A program made the translations under genes and the position numbers. This document shows positions 26,550 through 36,885 of a DNA stretch of 64,000 nucleotides, in pieces (position 1 is the stretch's first letter; each line of letters begins with the position of its first letter). The notes under the pieces were generated by a model that worked only from the letters and a program-made list of their open reading frames with translations, was not told the origin of the DNA and did no database searches. Origin of the DNA: Thomasclavelia spiroformis (GTDB taxonomy: Bacteria > Bacillota_I > Bacilli_A > Erysipelotrichales > Coprobacillaceae); NCBI GenBank assembly GCA_016901755.1, contig JACJKV010000008.1, positions 1-64,000 of the forward strand, in the 5' to 3' direction.

Positions 26550-26617
26550 TGTTTCCTCCTATAATAAAACTCTATAAAGTACATTATATATCAGATTTTC
26601 TCAAGTTTCAGCATAAA

Positions 26618-26644
26618 AAAAGAAGTTCGGAATGAACTTCTTTT
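26618..26644 (-). terminator. Terminator of the unknown membrane protein gene
   Basis: A perfect 11 bp stem AAAAGAAGTTC/GAACTTCTTTT with a GGAAT loop lies 19 bp past the stop codon, with a minus-strand T run of seven. Confidence 0.88.
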
Positions 26645-26663
26645 CGTCATATAAATAAAAACT

Positions 26664-28130
26664 TTAATCAAATTTAGAGATTTGATAATCATCAAAACGA
26701 TCTTCAACAGCTGTTTCAAGCTGAGATTCATCAGATAGTTTCTTATATGAAGAATCATATAAATTAGTTGTATATACAGTATGCTTATCTGATGTTGAAT
26801 AATCAGAATTAATTTTATTCAAATATGCAGCAATATAATAAGTTTCTGTTGTTGGTGTACTATATGATGTCGTCATTTCAATCTTATAAATACCTATACA
26901 ACAATCATCTGGTGAATATGTATTGATATCATCATAACCATAATACATTGAAACAAAAGATGACTTGTATGACATAAATCCATACTTTTTATCATCAAAG
27001 TTTGTTTTCACTTTTTCATCCATTAATTTTTTAACATCACTAGATATTTTGTTAGGCACTTTAGAAGCCGTTTTATATCTTTCAGTCAGTCCTTTAACTT
27101 TAACTTTTGTTGTTGCATCTTCAATATTCAATTTTAAAGCATCTGCTTTATCATGGTCATATGTTGCTGTTATTTCTACTTCATCACCATTTTTTAAAGT
27201 ATCTTTAACATCATATTTTAAAGTAATACTATTGATAAAGTTAGTCAGTTCTACATCAGTTTTATCATAATCAACATCACCTAAACGACAAGCACTAACT
27301 CTGCCACTACCATCAAATCCAGTAAATTCAACTTCAACATTTTCTAAAACTTTGATAGTTGTTTTATTAAAATAAGTATCATAAATTTTATATCCGCCAA
27401 AAGCAACAACAATAGCCGCTATAACACCTATGACAATTTTTCCATTTTTAGATTTGAAAAATGCGCCAAGATCAACATTACTGTTAGTTACTGAACTTTG
27501 ACTAACATTTTCATAAATTGGCTGTCCTGTCTGTGGATCATAACTGATAATACGTCCTCCTGCCCCTGCATTTTCATCAAGGCTGTAAGAAAAGCCGTTT
27601 AATTTAATGATATTTTTCATTACCAGGAAAATAAATAAATTAAAAACAAATAAAATGATCATAAGCCACTGGAAATAGTTCATACAGTCACCTGTTCTTT
27701 CCAAAGCAGACTGCATTCCACTATAATCCATTGCCAAAATGGAACTATAATCTCCACTGGTCATTACTTTAACAACCTTAACCAGTGCATTGATTCCAGA
27801 AACAGATAATGCCAACAGTACAAAAGATAAAGCATAGCCAACAAATTCACCCAGCATGACATAATCACTTTTATCTTTTGTGAAAAAATATACCCCTCCA
27901 AGAACCGCACCAATCAGTGCTACTGCTAACGATACGTAGAAAACGATCTGAATAACAGTAATGATTGTTGAAATAGTTGACATCAGTGAAGTCAATGATG
28001 AAATATCAGATGATACTGTTGATCCACTCATTGCTTTTCCAATGATATACAATACTGTATATATCCCTGAAAAGATAAACGCCGACATGAAGATTAATTT
28101 CTTTGTCGCATATTTTTTTAAGATTTCCAT
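26664..28130 (-). CDS. Unknown membrane protein with C-terminal extracellular domain
   Basis: I do not recognise a named family. The 488-residue protein has four predicted spans in the first 180 residues (near 14-32, 55-85, 93-118 and 155-178). A cytoplasmic linker with the phrase YDPQTGQPIYENVSQ follows, then a fifth span at about 232-250 and a roughly 235-residue outside domain rich in Asp, Lys, Ser and Tyr. The start of that domain (VEVEFTGFDGSGRVS) resembles beta-sandwich repeats of TcaA-like Firmicute surface proteins; this is only an impression. AGGAGG precedes the ATG. It is monocistronic, between rplT and the transporter genes. Confidence 0.75.
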   Translation of the reverse strand: MEILKKYATKKLIFMSAFIFSGIYTVLYIIGKAMSGSTVSSDISSLTSLMSTISTIITVIQIVFYVSLAVALIGAVLGGVYFFTKDKSDYVMLGEFVGYALSFVLLALSVSGINALVKVVKVMTSGDYSSILAMDYSGMQSALERTGDCMNYFQWLMIILFVFNLFIFLVMKNIIKLNGFSYSLDENAGAGGRIISYDPQTGQPIYENVSQSSVTNSNVDLGAFFKSKNGKIVIGVIAAIVVAFGGYKIYDTYFNKTTIKVLENVEVEFTGFDGSGRVSACRLGDVDYDKTDVELTNFINSITLKYDVKDTLKNGDEVEITATYDHDKADALKLNIEDATTKVKVKGLTERYKTASKVPNKISSDVKKLMDEKVKTNFDDKKYGFMSYKSSFVSMYYGYDDINTYSPDDCCIGIYKIEMTTSYSTPTTETYYIAAYLNKINSDYSTSDKHTVYTTNLYDSSYKKLSDESQLETAVEDRFDDYQISKFD

Positions 28131-28201
28131 AAATCCTCCTCCTAACTTGAATATTATTTTAACATATTTTTATGATCAAATTATCTTTTTTTGCTAAAAA
28201 A

Positions 28202-28224
28202 AAGCAAATCTTTACGATTTGCTT
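28202..28224 (-). terminator. Terminator of infC-rpmI-rplT
   Basis: A perfect 9 bp stem AAGCAAATC/GATTTGCTT with a TTTAC loop follows rplT and continues into eight T on the minus strand. Confidence 0.9.
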
Positions 28225-28229
28225 AATGT

Positions 28230-28592
28230 TTATGCGTTTTCTAATGCTTTTTTAGCAGTATTTACAATTGCTGTAAATCCTTCTGGATCACAAATTGCGA
28301 TTTCAGATAACATTTTTCTGTTAATTTCGATGTTAGCTAATTTTAATCCATGCATTAATTTAGAATATGAGATTTCATTCATTCTTGCAGCAGCATTAAT
28401 ACGTGCAATCCATAATTTTCTCATTTCTCTCTTTAAATTTCTTCTGTCTCTGTAAGCATATGCCATTGAATGCATAACCTGTTCATGAGCAGTTTTATAT
28501 AATTTATGTTTAGAACCAAAATATCCTTTGGCTAATTTAATGATTTTTTTTCTTCTATGTCTAGTTGTATATCCACCTTTAACTCTTGCCAT
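28230..28592 (-). CDS. rplT: Ribosomal protein L20
   Basis: The 120-residue basic protein starts [26 protein letters not shown], the conserved L20 N terminus, and is full length. It is last in infC-rpmI-rplT. L20 is also the expected repressor that binds the operon's leader. Confidence 0.98.
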   Translation of the reverse strand: MARVKGGYTTRHRRKKIIKLAKGYFGSKHKLYKTAHEQVMHSMAYAYRDRRNLKREMRKLWIARINAAARMNEISYSKLMHGLKLANIEINRKMLSEIAICDPEGFTAIVNTAKKALENA

Positions 28593-28621
28593 CGTTTCTT
28601 CCTCCTATTTCATTCCTTTGA

Positions 28622-28816
28622 TTATTTACATAATCTTGATTTAATTCTCTTATAATCAGAAGCACTAACAACTGTTGCTTTCGCTAAGTGTTTCTTTTGT
28701 TTATGAGTTTTGTTATGTGATAAATGTGAAACATAAGCATGGCTACGTTTTAATTTTCCACTACCTGTTCTTTTTAAACGTTTTTTTAATCCGCTATGTG
28801 ATTTCATTTTTGGCAT
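28622..28816 (-). CDS. rpmI: Ribosomal protein L35
   Basis: The 64-residue protein [24 protein letters not shown] is a typical full-length L35. AGGAAAT precedes the ATG; the gene lies between infC and rplT in the universal order. Confidence 0.98.
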   Translation of the reverse strand: MPKMKSHSGLKKRLKRTGSGKLKRSHAYVSHLSHNKTHKQKKHLAKATVVSASDYKRIKSRLCK

Positions 28817-28835
28817 AATACATTTCCTCCATTAA

Positions 28836-29378
28836 TTATTTTTTCTTTTTTGGTGCTAATATAGCCGTTAAAGTACGTCCTTCCAGTTTAGCTGGTTTTT
28901 CAATCTGACCAACTTCTGCACATTCTTCAACGAAGTCATCAATAACTTTTTTCCCCAAATCAACGTGTGCAAGCTGTCTACCTCTAAATCTGATAGCAAT
29001 CTTGACTTTATTACCTTCTTCCAGCCATTTCAATGTTCTTTTCAGTTTAACATTTTTATCATGAACATCGATTGTAACTGAAAGCTGTGTTTCTTTTAAA
29101 GTTACAGCTTTAGAGTTCTTTTTCATTTCTCTCGCTTTTTTCTGCTGTTCAAAGCGATATTTACCAAAATTCATAATACGGCATACTGGTGGTTTGGCAT
29201 TTGGTGCAACACATACCAGATCCAGCTCAGCATCGTAAGCAATATCTAACGCTTCGTTTCTGCTTTTTACCCCCAATTGATCACCGTTTTGATCAATAAC
29301 CAATACTTCCCTAAAACGAATTCTTTCGTTAACTAAATCATCTGGTTGTTTTGGTTTTCTGTTATCAAATCTGCTAAT
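28836..29378 (-). CDS. infC: Translation initiation factor IF-3, probable AUU start
   Basis: IF-3 keeps 30S subunits free and checks the start codon. The N domain (NERIRFREVLVIDQNGDQLG) and C domain (the RFRGRQLAHVDLG region) are complete. The best start is ATT at 29376-29378: GGAGGTG ends six bases before it. The in-frame ATG at 29393 overlaps that same Shine-Dalgarno and has none of its own. From the AUU the protein is 180 residues. AUU starts on infC are established in E. coli and several Firmicutes and give autoregulation, because IF-3 rejects non-canonical codons. Confidence 0.93.
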   Translation of the reverse strand: MSRFDNRKPKQPDDLVNERIRFREVLVIDQNGDQLGVKSRNEALDIAYDAELDLVCVAPNAKPPVCRIMNFGKYRFEQQKKAREMKKNSKAVTLKETQLSVTIDVHDKNVKLKRTLKWLEEGNKVKIAIRFRGRQLAHVDLGKKVIDDFVEECAEVGQIEKPAKLEGRTLTAILAPKKKK

Positions 29379-29404
29379 AAAAGCCACCTCCATCTATTAT
29401 AGTG

Positions 29405-29533
29405 AAATAAAAAGTGAGCACACTAAGTACCCACTATTGACATTAAGATATTCTATCTTAGTGACATTTGCCCATCAACATAATCGATCGGGCGAGAAGC
29501 AGGCACTTCTTCTTTCCACTACTTTTCATTTGC
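29405..29533 (-). ncRNA. L20-type leader with antiterminator and attenuator
   Basis: The infC transcript should begin near 29533. The leader contains GTGCCTGCTTCTCGCCC and a matching GGGC, typical of L20 leaders that mimic the 23S rRNA site. An AAGATA/TATCTT hairpin is followed by a terminator at 29413-29435 (nine pairs, then TTTTTATTT). CACTAAG in the leader (29457-29463 on the plus strand) is perfectly complementary to CTTAGTG inside the terminator, which gives a clear antiterminator. L20 binding would favour the terminator. Confidence 0.8.
29413..29435 (-). terminator. Attenuator in the infC leader
   Basis: On the minus strand AGTGGGTAC and GTGTGCTCACT pair over nine positions including G-T wobbles, with a TTAGT loop and a following TTTTTATTT. 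It ends transcription before the infC start when the upstream antiterminator is not formed. Confidence 0.82.
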
Positions 29534-29539
29534 AGTAAG

Positions 29540-29568
29540 ATATTATCATCTTATGGCAAAACTGTCAA
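29540..29568 (-). promoter_or_regulatory. Promoter of infC-rpmI-rplT
   Basis: TTGACA (29563-29568) and TAATAT (29540-29545) on the minus strand are spaced by 17 bp. This is one of the strongest sigma-A matches in the window and fits a ribosomal protein operon. Confidence 0.82.
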
Positions 29569-29605
29569 GAATATTCCTTCATTTATCAGCTATTTTAGAG
29601 CTTTT

Positions 29606-31488
<1,883 letters not shown>

Positions 31489-31500
31489 AACTTTACCTCC

Positions 31501-31527
31501 TTAGCACTCTAGCCATCTATCTGCTAA
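31501..31527. promoter_or_regulatory. CIRCE operator, proximal, degenerate right half
   Basis: TTAGCACTC is a perfect left half; after nine bases the right half ATCTGCTAA matches GAGTGCTAA at six of nine places. It lies at the groES ribosome site. HrcA is the expected repressor. Confidence 0.75.
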
Positions 31528-31532
31528 CACAT

Positions 31533-31543
31533 ATTATTATATT
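31533..31543 (-). promoter_or_regulatory. -10 element of groESL between the two CIRCE copies
   Basis: A minus-strand TATAAT lies here, between the distal and proximal CIRCE elements, but no good -35 is found at 17 bp. Placement fits repression by HrcA from both sides. Confidence 0.4.
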
Positions 31544-31570
31544 CCTGATTATGAACTCAACATGAACTTT

Positions 31571-31597
31571 TTAGCACTTTTATAAATAGAGTGCTAA
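31571..31597. promoter_or_regulatory. CIRCE operator, distal
   Basis: TTAGCACTT-N9-GAGTGCTAA matches the CIRCE consensus TTAGCACTC-N9-GAGTGCTAA at 17 of 18 places. A TATAAT lies between the two CIRCE elements on the minus strand, so the distal copy sits upstream of the likely promoter and the proximal copy in the transcribed leader. Confidence 0.9.
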
Positions 31598-31602
31598 ATA
31601 AA

Positions 31603-31635
31603 AAAAGAGCTCAATATTATTAAATGAACTCTTTT
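31603..31635 (-). terminator. glpK terminator
   Basis: AAAAGAGCTCA and TGAACTCTTTT arms of 11 pairs (one G-T) follow glpK with a long minus-strand T run, and lie directly next to the distal CIRCE element. Confidence 0.85.
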
Positions 31636-31641
31636 GTGAAA

Positions 31642-33138
31642 TTATTCTTCTTCACCGTACATTAGACAAAGATGGACAGCTTTTTTCCATCCCTTGATCA
31701 ATTCTGCTTTCTTTCCATGGCTAATCATTGGCAAGAACTCTTTATCAATAGCCCAGTTACGAATAATATCATCTTCATCCTGGTAAATCCCAACTGCAAG
31801 CCCCGCCAGATAAGCTGCCCCTAGTGCGGTAGTTTCCACACACTTTGGTCGATGAACGATCGTATGGCAGATATCACTTTGAAACTGCATCAAAAAATCA
31901 TTAGTTGATGCTCCACCATCAACTTTTAAACTACCGATATTTCCCTTAGCATCTTCCTTCATGGCCTCAATCACATCATAAGACTGATAAGCTATAGATT
32001 CTAAAGTAGCACGAATCAAATGATTTTTATTCGTTCCTCTAGTAATACCTACAATCATACCGCGTGCATCTTGAGACCAGTATGGTGCTCCTAATCCAGT
32101 AAAAGCAGGAACAACATAAACATTATTTGTATCTTCTACCTGACAGGCATATTTCATAGAATCAGGAGCTGATTTGATCATTTCTAAACCATCTCTTAAC
32201 CATTGAATACTCGCTCCAGCAACAAATACACTGCCTTCCAGGGCATAATTAATTTTACCGCCATAACTGGCAGCAAGGGTCGTTACCAGACCATTTTGCG
32301 AACGAATTGGTTCGTTTCCTGTATGCATCAGTAAAAAGCATCCTGTCCCATATGTATTTTTGATATCTCCCATCTGAAAACAGCACTGCCCAAACAAGGC
32401 TGCCTGCTGATCACCGGCTATCCCACAAATTGGAATCTTACCACCTAACAGTCCTTCATCTACATAACCATAGACATAGCTTGATGGTTTGACTTCTGGC
32501 AGCATAGAACGAGGAATTTCAAAATAATCCAGTAATTCCTGATTCCATTCCAGACGATGAATATCATACAGCATAGTACGTGAAGCATTAGTATAATCAG
32601 TCACATGTTTTTTTCTCTTCGTCAGATTGTAGACCAGCCAGCTGTCGACCGTGCCAAACAGCAGTTCTCCCTGCTTAGCTTTTTCTCCCGCCCCAGCAAC
32701 ATGATCAAGGATCCATTTGATTTTAGATGCTGAAAAATATGCATCCGGTACCAGTCCTGTTATTTCAGGTATCTTTTTAGCTAAGGATGTAGTTTTCAGT
32801 TCATCGATCATATCGGCTGTTCTACGACATTGCCAGACTATTGCATTATATACCGGCAACCCTGTTTTTTTATCCCAGACAATCGTGGTTTCACGTTGAT
32901 TAGTGATACCGATCCCCGCAATATCTTCACTGGAAAGATTGACTTTAGCCATGGCTTCAATAGCGACAGCAACCTGACTGGACCAGATTTCCATCGGATC
33001 ATGTTCCACATATCCTGGTTTGGGATAAATTTGCGTAAATTCTTTCTGGGCAATACTTTTGATTTGTCCATTCTTCTTAAAAATGATACATCTTGAACTT
33101 GTCGTTCCCTGATCTAATGCCATTAAATACTTTTCCAT
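31642..33138 (-). CDS. glpK: Glycerol kinase
   Basis: It phosphorylates glycerol to sn-glycerol 3-phosphate. The FGGY-family signatures are present: [13 protein letters not shown] at the N terminus, the glycerol-site WQCRRTAD and [12 protein letters not shown] choose the ATG at 33138 because GGAGG is five bases upstream; the in-frame TTG at 33150 is part of that region. No glpF or glpD is adjacent. A terminator-like hairpin lies in the short leader. Confidence 0.96.
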   Translation of the reverse strand: MEKYLMALDQGTTSSRCIIFKKNGQIKSIAQKEFTQIYPKPGYVEHDPMEIWSSQVAVAIEAMAKVNLSSEDIAGIGITNQRETTIVWDKKTGLPVYNAIVWQCRRTADMIDELKTTSLAKKIPEITGLVPDAYFSASKIKWILDHVAGAGEKAKQGELLFGTVDSWLVYNLTKRKKHVTDYTNASRTMLYDIHRLEWNQELLDYFEIPRSMLPEVKPSSYVYGYVDEGLLGGKIPICGIAGDQQAALFGQCCFQMGDIKNTYGTGCFLLMHTGNEPIRSQNGLVTTLAASYGGKINYALEGSVFVAGASIQWLRDGLEMIKSAPDSMKYACQVEDTNNVYVVPAFTGLGAPYWSQDARGMIVGITRGTNKNHLIRATLESIAYQSYDVIEAMKEDAKGNIGSLKVDGGASTNDFLMQFQSDICHTIVHRPKCVETTALGAAYLAGLAVGIYQDEDDIIRNWAIDKEFLPMISHGKKAELIKGWKKAVHLCLMYGEEE

Positions 33139-33158
33139 AATATCCTCCAACTAAAAAA

Positions 33159-33179
33159 GGGCAGTGTAAAAACACACCC
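33159..33179 (-). terminator. Hairpin between the GNAT gene and glpK (terminator or attenuator)
   Basis: On the minus strand GGG-x-GTGT pairs with ACAC-xx-CCC around a TTTT loop and TTTTTT follows. It can end the GNAT transcript; because it lies just before the glpK ribosome site it could also attenuate glpK, as GlpP-controlled glp leaders do in Bacillus. Confidence 0.65.
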
Positions 33180-33196
33180 CCGTTTTCTATATCATA

Positions 33197-33676
33197 TCAT
33201 AATTTTAAGAACATATCATTCCATTTTGCCTGTCCATGAGTAGAATCTGATACTTTTTCAAACTGAAAACCACATTTTTCATAAAAAGGTATCAGATGAT
33301 CTTTACAAGTTAAAACAAAACCATCTACTTCTGCTTTTCTTCTTTCAATATACTCTTTTACCATTTTTCTGGCAAAACCCTTACCCTGATATTCGGGAAT
33401 AATACATACCGAAAAAATCAGCTGCCACTTGCCATTTGGCTGATGTAAAGAACTGTTATGATAAAATTCATCCGCCAAAACCATCTGATCATTTTTCAAA
33501 CCACCAATATAGCCAATTGGCTGACCATTTTCATATAAAATATCATATCCATGACCGTACGTTTTCAATCTAGACGCCAGTTCTTCATACGAGGCTGCTT
33601 CAGCCTGAGTGAAACAATGAGTTTCTAACATAAAAACCGTTTCCAGATCATTATATGTTGCTTCTTTTATTTCCAT
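33197..33676 (-). CDS. GNAT-family N-acetyltransferase, arylalkylamine-type
   Basis: The 159-residue protein has the acetyl-CoA motif IPEYQGKGFARKMV near residue 105 and the later motif HLIPFYEKCGFQFEKVSDSTHGQAKWNDMFLKL. That C-terminal pattern, with Phe-Tyr and a final W-x-D-M, is typical of bacterial relatives of serotonin/arylalkylamine N-acetyltransferase. The acceptor is therefore likely a small amine, but this is inference. It starts 1 bp after the DUF554 gene and shares its transcript. Confidence 0.85.
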   Translation of the reverse strand: MEIKEATYNDLETVFMLETHCFTQAEAASYEELASRLKTYGHGYDILYENGQPIGYIGGLKNDQMVLADEFYHNSSLHQPNGKWQLIFSVCIIPEYQGKGFARKMVKEYIERRKAEVDGFVLTCKDHLIPFYEKCGFQFEKVSDSTHGQAKWNDMFLKL

Positions 33677-33677
33677 T

Positions 33678-34379
33678 TTAGACCACCATCATATATAAAC
33701 CAACAAAAGGCATGACCAGGATCAGTGCCGGAGCCAGATTCATCGCTCTAACATCCAGGATCTTTGACACCGTCAAACCTGTAATCATCGTAATGACTCC
33801 TCCACAGGCTTTAAAATCAGCAATCATCGTAGCATTAACATATGGTAAAATAGCCTGTGCCAAAAAATAACATATCATCAGAATGATAAACTGCGGTATA
33901 CAGATCAACCCCTGAGCATAACCTAAAGCCGCACCAAATAATATTGCAGTAAAGAAATCTAATACGGATTTCGATATCAGGACCGATGAATCCCCTGACA
34001 TTCCTTCTGACAGAGCACCAAACAATCCCATTCCTGACATTGAAAACATCAATACGACTAATAAATATAATGACATATACTCTTCATGATTACCTTCCAT
34101 ATGAAAAGGAAGCTTTTTTAAAATCAGCGAAAAAGCTTTATGAACAAAGTCATAAAGATGACATAATTCACCAATTGAAAAACCTACGATCGTTGCCATA
34201 ATAACCATTGGTAAAGTTTTAACTCCAATGATTGACATGATTCCTATCGTTACTGAACAAATTCCAAAAATCTTAGGCAGTTCTTCCAAAAGATGACGAG
34301 GCAGATATTTTTTAATTCCTCCACCTATCAGTGTTCCTAAAAAAACCGCACATACATTTGTGATAATTCCTACTGGCAC
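33678..34379 (-). CDS. DUF554 (YdfK/YqgA) family membrane protein
   Basis: The 233-residue integral membrane protein has about seven hydrophobic spans. It begins MPVGIITNVCAVFLGTLIGGGIKKYLP, the characteristic DUF554 start, with GLTVSKILDVRAMNLAPALILV near the end. The biochemical role of the family is not established. It is first in a two-gene operon with the GNAT acetyltransferase, and GGAGG-like bases precede the start. Confidence 0.9.
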   Translation of the reverse strand: MPVGIITNVCAVFLGTLIGGGIKKYLPRHLLEELPKIFGICSVTIGIMSIIGVKTLPMVIMATIVGFSIGELCHLYDFVHKAFSLILKKLPFHMEGNHEEYMSLYLLVVLMFSMSGMGLFGALSEGMSGDSSVLISKSVLDFFTAILFGAALGYAQGLICIPQFIILMICYFLAQAILPYVNATMIADFKACGGVITMITGLTVSKILDVRAMNLAPALILVMPFVGLYMMVV

Positions 34380-34451
34380 ATTTCCCCTCCTTCATACATT
34401 TCAGTAATAATATATCATTAAATTTGCATACAGATAATAGTTTTTCTATGA

Positions 34452-35711
34452 TTATTTTTTCAAATTGATCAGACAGCTATGCAAAACCATATTTTCCTGG
34501 ATCAAAACAGCATCTTCACCATTATATTTCTCAACTACATCTTTGATGATATTCATTCCCAAACCATGTTTCTTTTCATCATGTTTAGTCGTTTTAAAAT
34601 CATTAAACTGTGACTCATTATATGTATTTTTAATTCTCACTATAAAATTATATTCATTGCATTCAATCTTATAAACAATCTCCTTGGTGTTCGCTTCCTT
34701 ACTTGCTTCAATAGCATTATCAAACAGATTAGTTAATAGCTTTGCCATATCATAACCGGATATTCCTTCAGGAATATGACATGGATAAACCCCATGAAAA
34801 TCAATTCCCAGTTTATCAGCTTTCGCCATAGCTTTATTCATAGCATAATTAAAAACCGAATTATTGGAATGAATCAGTTCTCTTTGACTGTCAAGTTCTA
34901 TATGCGATAATATTTCCTGTTTGGTTTCATCACTAACCTCACTATCTCTTAATATTCCTACCAGATTTTTATAATCATGCAGAATCTTATTATATTCTTC
35001 ACTTTTCTGGTTTGCTACTTCGATGATCGTTTCTTCATATTTTAATGATTCCAGATAAATCTTCTGATCAAGAAGCTTATGATAGTAATCCGTTAATTTT
35101 AAACATACATAATATATCAGCACAACGACCATTAGTGAAACAATATAAGTGTAAAGAGCAACATCTAAAGCTACATCACCACATAATAATTCATTAGTTA
35201 CAATAACAACCAGACCTATCAAAGAAACCAGTACAAAAATAATAAAGAACCAGACATATTTAGGTAATTCAAACTCCCCAGTGTAATATTTCTTCAGATA
35301 AACATACTCAATAATATATACTATCTTAATAAAAGCTGCGATATTATAATATACAGTTTGTGGATTTAAAGTAACTACATAAAATGATCGACTTCCTAGT
35401 ATTAAAACTATAATCCCACTAATTAATAAAAAATTAATATTCAATAATATTATTTTTAATATTTTATTTATGATACTCCCCTCATAAATATAATGAGCGT
35501 AAACCGTTAAGGCAACTACCAAAATCACCCCACTATTGCCTATTTGGAGATATGTTACACTTATTAATATAACAGATAGAAATAAAACAATTAAAAACTC
35601 AAAAATTTTACTATGTAAATATTTTTTCTTTTTTTTAAGAAATAAATTTAAATAAAATATTATTAATATATTTTCTAAAAAAGAAAAAACAATATCAATT
35701 ATTACTATCAT
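34452..35711 (-). CDS. AgrC-like GHKL sensor histidine kinase
   Basis: The 419-residue protein has six or seven predicted spans in the first 205 residues, forming the peptide-sensing part. A coiled segment follows, then His245 in HDYKNL, the phospho-acceptor motif of AgrC/HPK10-type kinases. The GHKL ATPase shows LLTNLFDNAIEAS (N box) and HGLGMNIIKDVVEKYNG (G box). It overlaps the response regulator by 4 bp. With divergent agrBD 500 bp away it is the natural receptor for the lactone peptide; no transmembrane specificity can be read. Confidence 0.88.
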   Translation of the reverse strand: MIVIIDIVFSFLENILIIFYLNLFLKKKKKYLHSKIFEFLIVLFLSVILISVTYLQIGNSGVILVVALTVYAHYIYEGSIINKILKIILLNINFLLISGIIVLILGSRSFYVVTLNPQTVYYNIAAFIKIVYIIEYVYLKKYYTGEFELPKYVWFFIIFVLVSLIGLVVIVTNELLCGDVALDVALYTYIVSLMVVVLIYYVCLKLTDYYHKLLDQKIYLESLKYEETIIEVANQKSEEYNKILHDYKNLVGILRDSEVSDETKQEILSHIELDSQRELIHSNNSVFNYAMNKAMAKADKLGIDFHGVYPCHIPEGISGYDMAKLLTNLFDNAIEASKEANTKEIVYKIECNEYNFIVRIKNTYNESQFNDFKTTKHDEKKHGLGMNIIKDVVEKYNGEDAVLIQENMVLHSCLINLKK

Positions 35712-36391
35712 AACAGTTTGTACTCCCTATATTTATTTTTTACTGTTTCTTTGTATTTTTTGCTTATTGTTAGTGATAATCCATCATTCATGATAACTAA
35801 CATGTTTTTAAAATCAATATGCTGAATATATTCAATGTTTACTATTACTCCATAAGAAATTACCATAAGATTTTTACAATTAATTAATGATAAAATTTTT
35901 TTAAATGTACATCTTATCTTATATTCTTTTAATGCATGAATAATTATATAGTTTTTCTTAGTTTCTACATATTTTATATCCTGATAGTATAAAGAAATAA
36001 TATGATTATAAGATTGAATAATTAATTTATTATTTTCATTATGATCAGATAACTTAATTATTTTTTGAATACATATCTGTAAATCCACTTCTAAATTCTT
36101 CTTTCTGACGAAATAAAAAATATCATATTTTAAACTATCAAAAATCATTTGATCGTAATTGGTAATGACTATTTTTAAATAATGATTATTTTTGGTCTTT
36201 TCAAAAAAATCAAATGCATTCATCACAGGCATTTCATAATCTATAAAAATAACATCATAACGATCAATGGCTTCGATCAGATCAAAAGGATCCAAGTATA
36301 AATCTAATTGTATGTTGTGATATTTATTAAAGATATGTTTGATTTTCAGTAAAAATTCATTTTCATCATCAAGTATGGCAAATCTCTGCAT
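35708..36391 (-). CDS. AgrA-like response regulator with LytTR DNA-binding domain
   Basis: The 227-residue protein has a receiver domain with acidic residues at 8-9 and phospho-acceptor Asp51 (VIFIDYEMPVM). The C-terminal LytTR domain from about 130 (YYQDIKYVETKKNYIIIH to LTISKKYKE) binds direct repeats as AgrA does. It is coded between the XRE gene (1 bp overlap) and the kinase. Its likely target is the pair of repeats at 36831-36860 before agrB. Confidence 0.88.
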   Translation of the reverse strand: MQRFAILDDENEFLLKIKHIFNKYHNIQLDLYLDPFDLIEAIDRYDVIFIDYEMPVMNAFDFFEKTKNNHYLKIVITNYDQMIFDSLKYDIFYFVRKKNLEVDLQICIQKIIKLSDHNENNKLIIQSYNHIISLYYQDIKYVETKKNYIIIHALKEYKIRCTFKKILSLINCKNLMVISYGVIVNIEYIQHIDFKNMLVIMNDGLSLTISKKYKETVKNKYREYKLL

Positions 36392-36726
36392 TATTTATCC
36401 TTATAAGTATATTTGAGATAATCAACGAATGTTTTATAGGTTTCTCTAGCAGCTTTAATTTTTACTATTTCCATTGGAATATGTAATTCATTATTTTCAC
36501 TTTTCTTTCTTTCATCTAATGATAAAGGTTTATTGATCAACCCTAAAATATAATCACTAGAAACATTAAAGAAACGAGCAATTCTGATAATCATTTCAGT
36601 ATCAGGAATATTTCTTTCTTGCTCATAAAACTGAATAGTTTTTAATGATACATTGATTGCTGTAGCCAGTTCCTGTTGTGTCATTTGCCTTTCATTTCTT
36701 AAATACTGTATTCTTTCACCAATCAT
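36391..36726 (-). CDS. XRE-family helix-turn-helix regulator, first gene of the agr-like regulatory operon
   Basis: The start at 36726 (MIGERIQYLRNERQ) has AGGAGG eight bases upstream; the open frame upstream is not used. Residues 5-60 form a standard XRE domain with MTQQELATAINVSLKTIQFYEQERNIPDTEMI. The C-terminal 45 residues are charged and helical. It overlaps the response regulator by 1 bp. An inverted repeat TTGAA-GAAA-TTCAA (36754-36767) in its own promoter suggests autoregulation. Confidence 0.87.
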   Translation of the reverse strand: MIGERIQYLRNERQMTQQELATAINVSLKTIQFYEQERNIPDTEMIIRIARFFNVSSDYILGLINKPLSLDERKKSENNELHIPMEIVKIKAARETYKTFVDYLKYTYKDK

Positions 36727-36753
36727 ATTTCTTCCTCCTATGAGGATTATAAT

Positions 36754-36767
36754 TTGAAGAAATTCAA
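36754..36767. promoter_or_regulatory. Inverted repeat in the XRE gene promoter
   Basis: TTGAA-GAAA-TTCAA lies immediately upstream of a minus-strand TATAAT (36746-36751), between it and the -35 region of the XRE gene. It is a candidate autoregulatory operator. A second inverted repeat TAGTAT-N12-ATACTA at 36792-36815 lies further upstream. Confidence 0.4.
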
Positions 36768-36830
36768 TTCTATGGAAAGTACTATTCATCATAGTATTTA
36801 TTCGATTTTATACTACATACAGTTTTATGA

Positions 36831-36860
36831 TTTTCCCATTATTTATCCTATTTTCCCATT
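36831..36860 (-). promoter_or_regulatory. Direct repeats, candidate LytTR operator before agrB
   Basis: TTTTCCCATT occurs at 36831-36840 and again at 36851-36860, exactly 20 bp apart, two helical turns. LytTR regulators bind two direct repeats on one face of the helix next to a weak -35. The downstream repeat ends two bases before a poor -35 region, and a TATGAT -10 lies at 36886-36891. The repeat sequence differs from the staphylococcal AgrA site, as expected for another species. Confidence 0.6.
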
Positions 36861-36885
36861 TCCAACAAAAAGTAAATAAATTCGA

